Of a stretch of 12,301 nt of DNA, positions 1 through 7,100 are shown in pieces. Numbering within the stretch: position 1 is the stretch's first letter; each line of letters begins with the position of its first letter. Source of the stretch: JAFGKM01 sp964408175 (GTDB lineage: Bacteria; Ratteibacteria; UBA8468; B48-G9; JAFGKM01). Position numbers and translations under genes: made by a program. The stretch is taken from assembly GCA_964408175.1 (NCBI GenBank), contig CAYOYL010000040.1:1-12301 (forward strand), in the 5' to 3' direction. Under the pieces are notes generated by a model. The model ran no database searches and was not told the origin of the DNA. It saw only the letters and a list, made by a program, of their open reading frames with translations.

Positions 1-47
1 TCTCATAAATTTCTTTACTTTTGCTGTATTTTCGTTACACGACACTT

Positions 48-74
48 TTAGGCAGGGGGCAAGCCCCCTCCTAA
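48..74. repeat. GC-rich hairpin downstream of rpsG
   Basis: The arm AGGGGGC (54-60) and its complement GCCCCCT (63-69) are separated by 2 nt. Outside them TTAGG (48-52) pairs with CCTAA (70-74), leaving one bulged base at 53. This gives a 12-bp stem, very stable for an AT-rich genome. On the minus strand it is followed by an A-rich, not T-rich, sequence, so it is not a standard Rho-independent terminator. It could be an mRNA 3'-end barrier or one copy of a dispersed palindromic repeat. Confidence 0.6.
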
Positions 75-107
75 CGTCACAGAAACCGTTCCTGTTCTCC
101 CCCGGAC

Positions 108-128
108 GTGAGGGAGATTCTCCCTCAC
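108..128. repeat. Perfect 9-bp hairpin downstream of rpsG
   Basis: GTGAGGGAG (108-116) and CTCCCTCAC (120-128) are perfect complements around a 3-nt loop. The right arm is repeated once more immediately afterwards (129-138), so the sequence could form alternative pairings. There is no T-tract on either side. Confidence 0.6.
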
Positions 129-136
129 TCTCCCTC

Positions 137-188
137 AGTGTGCTGGGCTGAGTTTTCAAATGTAAAGATCTGTTGGAAACAGCACACT
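137..188. repeat. Long two-part hairpin just after rpsG
   Basis: This is the first structure met by a transcript leaving rpsG, 36 nt past its stop codon. An outer 8-bp stem pairs AGTGTGCT (137-144) with AGCACACT (181-188). An inner 8-bp stem pairs 152-159 with 173-180, with one G-U pair. A 7-nt bulge (145-151) lies on one side, and the loop is 13 nt. It is a candidate 3' stabiliser or Rho-dependent end point; no function is proven. Confidence 0.5.
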
Positions 189-224
189 AGCAAGTATCTG
201 ACAATATTGGGTTGAAAACTTTCA

Positions 225-698
225 TTACCATCTGTAATGAGCAAAGGCCCTATTAGACTCTGCCATCTTGTGAGTATCCTCTCTCTTTTTAACGCTGGGA
301 CTCTCACCCTTCGCCGATTCAATGAACTCATCTACTAACCTTTCAGCCATAGATTTCCCTTTTCTTGCTCTGGCAGATTTTATCATCCATCTCACTGCAA
401 GAGCCAGACTCCTTTTAGAAGGTACTTCCACAGGAATCTGATATGTAGCACCACCAACCCGTCTTGCACGGACCTCCACTCTGGGTTTAACATTGCTCAA
501 TGCTTTTTTGAAAACAGAGAGTGGTTCCTCATTTGTTTTGCTTTTTATTATATCCATAGAATTGTAAAACATCTTGTAAGCCAGGTCTTTTTTGCCGTCC
601 CACATAAGCAGATTTATAAATGTAGACACCTCATAATCGTTGTATTTCGGATCACCAGAAATCTCTTCACTCCTACCCGTTCTTTTTCGTCTCGGCAT
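225..698 (-). CDS. rpsG: 30S ribosomal protein S7
   Basis: S7 nucleates assembly of the 3' domain of 16S rRNA (the 30S head) and lines the exit-site side of the mRNA channel. The 157-residue protein has the usual bacterial length. It starts MPRRKR with the conserved basic N-terminus, has the family core KPRVEVRARRVGGATYQIPVEV (residues 71-92) and SLALAVRWMIKSARARKGKSM (97-117), and ends in the typical MAESNRAFAHYRW. It starts 3 nt after the rpsL stop, and its GGAGG Shine-Dalgarno lies within the end of rpsL, so translation is probably coupled. It is the last gene of the run here; fusA does not follow within 224 nt. Identification is very secure. Confidence 0.97.
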   Translation of the reverse strand: MPRRKRTGRSEEISGDPKYNDYEVSTFINLLMWDGKKDLAYKMFYNSMDIIKSKTNEEPLSVFKKALSNVKPRVEVRARRVGGATYQIPVEVPSKRSLALAVRWMIKSARARKGKSMAERLVDEFIESAKGESPSVKKREDTHKMAESNRAFAHYRW

Positions 699-701
699 AT
701 T

Positions 702-1100
702 TTAACCCTCCGCTTTCTTTGCACCTTTCTCTGCAGGTCTTTTAGCTCCGTATTTAGACCTTGACTGTTTTCTTCCTTCAACACCACCAGTATCAAATGT
801 TCCTCTCAAGATATGATATTTAACACCAGGAAGGTCTCTTACCTTTCCACCCCTGACAAGAACAATAGAGTGTTCCTGCAAATTATGCCCTATACCTGGT
901 ATATAAGCAATTACTTCTTTTCCATTGGTAAGTCTAACCTTGGCTATTTTCCTCAAAGCTGAATTGGGTTTTTTGGGAGTCTGTGTTTTAACATACAGAC
1001 AAACTCCTCTTTTTTGCGGATTACCGCCAAGAGCTGTTGATTTCAAATTCTTCCTTTTCTGTTTCCTCTTCTTTCTTATAAGTTGGTTGTAAGTTGGCAT
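702..1100 (-). CDS. rpsL: 30S ribosomal protein S12
   Basis: S12 sits at the decoding centre between head and body of the 30S subunit and controls accuracy. The 132-residue protein shows the family marks PQKRGVC (28-34), TPKKPNSALRK (41-51), GHNLQEHS (71-78) and RSKYGAKRP. Lys43, the classic streptomycin-resistance position, is kept. Position 88, Lys in most bacteria, is Arg here (GGKVRDLPGV, AGA codon at 837-839). The next residue, Asp89, is the one methylthiolated in E. coli and is conserved. The C-terminus has a short Lys/Ala-rich extension. The start follows the rpoBC stop by 9 nt, and its AGGAG overlaps that TAG stop, so S12 synthesis is probably coupled to the polymerase gene. Confidence 0.97.
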   Translation of the reverse strand: MPTYNQLIRKKRKQKRKNLKSTALGGNPQKRGVCLYVKTQTPKKPNSALRKIAKVRLTNGKEVIAYIPGIGHNLQEHSIVLVRGGKVRDLPGVKYHILRGTFDTGGVEGRKQSRSKYGAKRPAEKGAKKAEG

Positions 1101-1103
1101 TAT

Positions 1104-1111
1104 TCTCTCCT
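1104..1111 (-). promoter_or_regulatory. Shine-Dalgarno of rpsL inside the rpoBC stop
   Basis: The minus strand reads TAGGAGAG, beginning with the rpoBC TAG stop, then AATA and the rpsL ATG. Placing the S12 ribosome-binding site on the polymerase stop codon favours re-initiation by the same ribosomes and argues against an independent promoter for rpsL. Confidence 0.7.
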
Positions 1112-4100
1112 ATGTTTTCTGACCTTGAACTATTATTTCTTTCTCTTTTTCAACGACAGTAACAGATTGCTCCTTATGAACCTCCTTAAACATTCCAGTC
1201 CCAGCAGGTATCAGCCTACCCAAAATAACATTTTCCTTGAGTCCTTCAAGATAATCTTCCGCTCCCAGCAACGCAGCAGACGTCAACACCTTGGTCGTCT
1301 CCTGGAAAGAGGCTGCGGAAATAAAACTTTCACTGTTCAGTGCAACCCTTGTTATCCCCAGAACCTGCGGTCTGAAAGTCGCCGACTTTTTATTTTTAGG
1401 AAGCGCATCGTTAATCTTTTGCATTTTAAATCTATCTATTTCTTCTCCTTCAAGCAAATACGTATCCCCAGGATTCTCAACCCTGACCTTGGAAAGCATC
1501 TGCCTGACTATCACCTCTATATGTTTATCATTTATGGAAACCCCCTCAACGCGATAAACACTCTGTATTTCGTTCAGCAAATACTCCTGTACTTTTTTCT
1601 CCCCTTCTATCTTCAATATATCCTTTAACACCACATGCCCATCCGTAATTCTCTCACCAGATTTTATCCTATCACCTGTACTTACCAGAAGGTGTTTCCC
1701 CGCAGAAATCTCATATTCTTTCTTGGTATTTGTTTCTTCATTGGTTACCACAACCTTCCTTGTACCTTTGGCAGCCGAAATAACCTCAACCAGACCTTCT
1801 ATTTCACTGAGTATGGCTGGATTCTTGGGATTCCGTGCTTCAAAGAGTTCCGATACCCTCGGTAAACCACCCGTAATATCCTGAACCCTCCTTTCGGTTC
1901 TGAATATCTTTGCAAGAATATCTCCTGGTGCCACCTTATCCCCTTTTTCCACCATAATATGCGCACCCTCAGGGATATGATAAACACCAAGAATGTGCTT
2001 TTTATCGTTGAGTATTAAAATCTGTGGGTCCATCTCCTCTTTTTGTCTGATTATAACCTTCCTTCTTATGCCTGTTGTAACGTCAACCTCTTCTTTAGCC
2101 GTCTTGCCTATTTCTATATCTTTGTAGTCCGCAGTACCTTCAGCATCGGATATAACAGGTATTGAATAAGGGTCCCATGTAGATATTGTTTTTCCGGAGA
2201 TTACCTTTTGTCCATCTTTTATGAGTATCTCAGAACCGACTCTCAAGGTATAGGTATCTATTTCCCTGTCCCTCTCGTCATAAAGACCTATCTTCCCCTC
2301 TCTCTGGATAACCACATCTCTACCTTTTCTGTTCTTAACCGTTTTAAGATTCTCAAGATACCTTACAGTGCAATCCTTTTGAGCCTTGTAAGCAGAAGAT
2401 CCAACACTTCTTGATGCCGCACCTCCTGTGTGGAAAGTTCTAAGTGTGAGTTGAGTACCCGGTTCTCCAATGGACTGTGCTGCTATAACACCCACCGATT
2501 CTCCAATGTTAACCATCTTTCTCTTTGAAACATCCCACCCATAACATTTTGAGCATACACCTTTTTCTGCCTTGCAGGTGAGTACTGACCTCACCCTCAA
2601 TTTATTTATACCCGTGTCAACTATACGTTGAGCCTTGTCTTCATCTATGACTTCACCTGCCTTAACTATAATACTGTCTGTAACAATATCAACTACATTG
2701 TCGAGGGCTACCCTGCCGATAATCCTGTCTTTTAAAGACAATATCTCTTCATCTCCAAGAGTCAGTGGACTGATAAGCATCCCTTCAAGGGTTCCACAAT
2801 CCTCCTCCATCACTATGACAGAATGAGCAACATCTACCAGCCTTCTGCTGAGATAGCCTGCATCGGAGGTTTTCAGAGCAGTATCAACAAGTCCTTTTCT
2901 ACCTCCGTGTATGGATATGAAATATTCAAGGAGTGACAACCCTTCCTTAAAGTTTTTCTTCACAGGCGTTTCTATTATCTCCCCTATCTCTCCTGTAACC
3001 TTCTTGGGTTTTATCATCAGACCTCTCATCCCCATCAACTGGTTTACCTGAGACTTATTTCCTCTTGCTCCGGAAGATACCATAAGATAAACAGAATTTA
3101 TTCTGAATGGTTCTATTGAAGTATCCTCTCTGAGAGTATCCATCACGGCTCTACCTATCTTATTAGTAGTGGATGTCCAGAGGTCAACAAGCTTGTGATA
3201 TCTCTCACCCTCGGAAATAATTCCTGTTTTGTAATTTCTGCGTATTTTATCTGTCTCTTCATTGGCCTCTCCCAAAATTTCATCTCTGCTTGAAGGTACT
3301 TTCAGGTCATCTATACCTATGGTTATACCACCTATGGTAGCATAGTAAAAACCCAGGTTTTTAACCTCATCAAGAAACTTCACTGTAGCCGCATATCCGC
3401 ATTTTTGCAGTATCTCCCCTATTAATTTTTCTACACCTGAACTCTCAAACATTTCATTTTTAAACGGTATTTCAACAGGGACTATCTCATTAAAGATTAT
3501 CCTGCCTGCTGTCGTAGTGAGCATATTACCCTTGTTATCTCTTACCCTTACAGGTCTGTGCAACTCAAGCATATTAAGATTATAAAGGTATATGGCCTCA
3601 TCAAAGCTTGAAATAGGTAAAGGATATTCTTTTTCCTCACTCTGGAATGTCAGATATGCAAACCCCATAACAATATCTCTTGTGGGAGATACTATAGGCT
3701 TCCCATTAGCAGGAGAAAGTATATGCGTCGTGGATTTAACAAGCAATTCCGCCTCAAGGCATGCTTCAGGAGTAAGTGGCAGGTGAACGCTCATTGTATC
3801 ACCATCAAAATCCGCATTGAAGGCTGGGCATACAAGTGGATGTATTTTTAAAACATTACCTTCAATTAATCTCGGCTCAAAAGCCTGTATGCTTAATCGG
3901 TGCAGGGTTGGCTGACGGTTTAAAAGTACAGGATGATTTTTACTGACTCTTTCAAGCACCTCCCAAACCTCCGGTCTGTTTTCCCTGATAGCCCTTTTAG
4001 CACTTCCCAAAGTGTGAAAATACTCTCTCTTCCGCAACTCCCTCAGGACAAAAGGACCGAAAAGTTCAAGAGCCATCTCTTTAGGAATTCCGCATTCATG

Positions 4101-7100
4101 CAGTTTTAATTCCGGCCCCACTACAATAACAGCCCTACCGGAGTAGTCAACACGTTTACCCAGAAGATTCTGTCTGAATCTCCCCTGTTTTCCACGGAGA
4201 GCATCCGCCAGAGACTTAAGGGGCCTTCTGCCTTTACCCAGAACAGGATTACCACGTTTACCATTATCCATCAAAGCATCAACAGATTCCTGTAGCATTC
4301 TTTTTTCATTTCTTACGATTATATCCGGAGCCTGCAGTTGAATAAGTTTTTTTAAACGGTTGTTTCTGTTTATCACCCTTTGATAGAGGTCATTCAGGTC
4401 AGACGCAACAAACCTGCCTCCATCGAGAGGAAGCAAAGGTCTCAAATCTGGCGGCGTTACAGCAATGATACTGGTTATAAAATATTCTGGTTTAACCTCA
4501 GTTTTAATTAATCCCTGAACCATCCTGAGTTTCTTTATCAGGACTCTTCTTGCCCCATATGTTTTTTTCTTCTTACTCCGCAACTGCTGTATTATGGTAT
4601 CCTCAACCTTATGCAAATCTATCTTTTTCAATAACTCCTTAATTGCATCCGCTCCTATACCTGCCCTGAATTTATTGCCGTATTTCTCAAGATTTTCATG
4701 GTAATCTTTTTCGTACAAAAGTTCTTTTTCCTTCAGGTGCGTCGTTCCCGGGTCTATCACTATATACCTTTCATAGTAAATCACCATTTCAAGTTCAGAC
4801 TGAGACATATCAAGCAAAATTCCGAGCCAGTTAGAAGTACTTTTAAACAACCAGACATAGGATACGGGGGTCGCAAGTTCTATATGTCCCATCCTTTCAC
4901 GTCTGACTTTTGAGGTGGTGACTTCAACTCCACATCTGTCGCATATTATCCCTTTATATCTCAGTTTCTTATACTTACCGCATGAACACTCATAATCTTT
5001 CACAGGACCAAAGATTCTCTCGCAAAAAAGACCGTCCCGTTCTGGCTTAAATGTTCTGTAATTCAAGGTCTCTGCCTTCTTCACCTCTCCATGGGACCAT
5101 GAGTGCATAGTTTGTGGGGAAGCAATCTTAATACTGGCAACTTCTTTATTTTTACCATTCACTTTTACGTTCTCAACCCTCAAATCAAGACCGAGCCCCT
5201 GGAGTTCTCTTCTTAAAACATGGAAGGATTCAGGGATGTTGTCACCCCGGTAATCAATACCCTTCGCGATGCTTTCATACATCATTTTTCTGCCCTCGGT
5301 GTCATCACTCTTTACCGTCAGCATTTCCTTCAATATATGTGCGGCACCGTAACCCTCAAGCGCCCACACCTCCATTTCTCCAAGTCTCTGTCCTCCAAAC
5401 TGGGCCCTGCCGCCGAGGGGCTGCTGGGTTACGAGAGAATATGAACCTGTACTTCTTGCATGAATCTTTTCATCAGCAAGGTGTTTCAATTTCATCATAT
5501 ACATATAACCTACCGCTATGGGTTGGGTAAAAGGCACCCCTGTCTGCCCGTCATATAAAACATCCTTGCCATCTTCAGAAAACCCTGCCTTTTTAAGAAG
5601 GTCTTTTATTTCCCACTCTTTTATACTTTCAAAAATAGGAGTTTCAGTAGTGTACCCGAGAGTCTTTAGAGACCTGCCCAGATGCATTTCAAGAACCTGT
5701 CCTATATTCATTCTTGAAGGAACGCCCAGAGGATTAAGAACCACATCCACAGGAGTACCATCCTTGAGAAATGGCATATCTTCTTCAGGCACTATCTTGG
5801 AAACAACACCCTTGTTGCCATGCCTGCCGCTCATCTTATCCCCGACGTCAACCTTCTTTTTAATTGCCACCTCTACAACAACCTTGCAAATTACATCAGG
5901 GTCCAGTTCCGGCCCTTTCTTTATCTTCAAAATCTCATTTTTCCGTTCCTTATCAAGTGCCTCCAGCTCGGTTTCCCCCAAATTCACGAGTTTTAGTGCA
6001 CTGTCCTTGTATTTTTCAGAAACCTTGTTCAAAAATTTATGCCAGCCTTCAGGAGTAGGCATAACTTTATGCTTTATGTTGTGTGCACTGGCAATCTTTT
6101 TCAGTTCCTCTGTTATAACCTTTTTTATTATTTTCTCTTTGGCAAGATATTCTGCTTTCAGTTTTCTTAAATCCCCAGATATTTCCTGCTCGGACATATT
6201 CTCCCTGCGGGTATATTTTTTCACATTGATAACAGTGCCTTTTGTACCCGGAGGAACCTTCAAAGAAGTATTCTGGACATCCTTTGCTTTTTCCCCAAAA
6301 ATAACCCTTAACAGCTTCTCTTCAGGGGTAAGTTCAGACTCTCCTCTCGGCGTAACCTTCCCGACCAATATATCATCCGGTTCAATTTCAGCTCCGATAA
6401 TTACAATCCCCTCGTCATCCAGATTCTTCAGTCTTTCCTCAGGAGTATTGGGAAGGTCAGAGGTTATCTCTTCAGGACCGAGTTCGGTCTCTCTCGCCTG
6501 TACCTCAAATTCTTTTATATGTATTGAGGTGAAAAAATCCTCTCTAACAAGACGCTCACTTAAGAGTATTGCATCCTCGTAATTGTATCCATGCCAGGGC
6601 ATAAATGCTGCCAGAAGATTTCTTCCGAGAGAAAGCTCCCCACTTTTTGAAGCCGCAGGTCCGTCGGAAATAATCTGGTCTTTTGAAACCTTATTACCTT
6701 CACTCACAATAACTCGCTGGTGAAAAGATGTATCCTGATTGGTACGGACAAAATTTTTCAGATAATATATATCTTCTTCTTCCCATGGAAAAATTCCCTG
6801 TTTATCTCTCTTTATAACTATTTTCTTCCCATCAACATAAGTCACCACTCCATCATTCTTCGCCTTCAAAACAACACCGCTGTCTCTTATAACATATTTT
6901 TCCATACCGGTTTTTACAAGAGGAACCTCACTCTTAACCAGCGGGACCGCCTGCCTCTGCATGTTAGAACCCATCAAAGCTCTATTAGAATCATCATGCT
7001 CAAGGAATGGTATCAGAGAAGCACTTACACTTACTATCTGAGCAGGAGATACCCCGATATAATCAACTTTTTCGCGAGTCATATCTCCAAAATTTCCTCC

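Larger units (their letters stand above)
1..224. other. Gene-free tail downstream of rpsG
   Basis: No convincing coding frame is seen on either strand between the rpsG stop and the window edge. The usual next gene in the str cluster, fusA, does not start here. The stretch holds three successive inverted repeats (48-74, 108-128, 137-188) and a short tandem repeat (119-128 and 129-138, a 10-nt unit differing at the last base). None is followed by a clear T-run on either strand, so no canonical intrinsic terminator can be called. It may be the 3' end of the long operon or a spacer before an unseen gene. Confidence 0.6.

Noticed and set aside
125..331. Minus-strand frame running past the end of rpsG
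   Set aside because: It overlaps the real S7 C-terminus in another frame and matches no known protein.
1083..1628. 181-codon open frame on the plus strand over the rpoC end and rpsL start
   Set aside because: Antisense to well-conserved beta' C-terminal sequence; no motif.
5142..5171. Possible internal start for a separate beta' subunit
   Set aside because: An in-frame GTG exists, but no Shine-Dalgarno precedes it, and starting there would give a beta' lacking its usual N-terminus.
5518..6582. 354-codon open frame on the plus strand
   Set aside because: It lies wholly antisense to the beta part of rpoBC, is Ser/Thr/Phe-rich with low-complexity composition as expected for the reverse of Lys/Glu-rich coding DNA, and has no recognisable motif.
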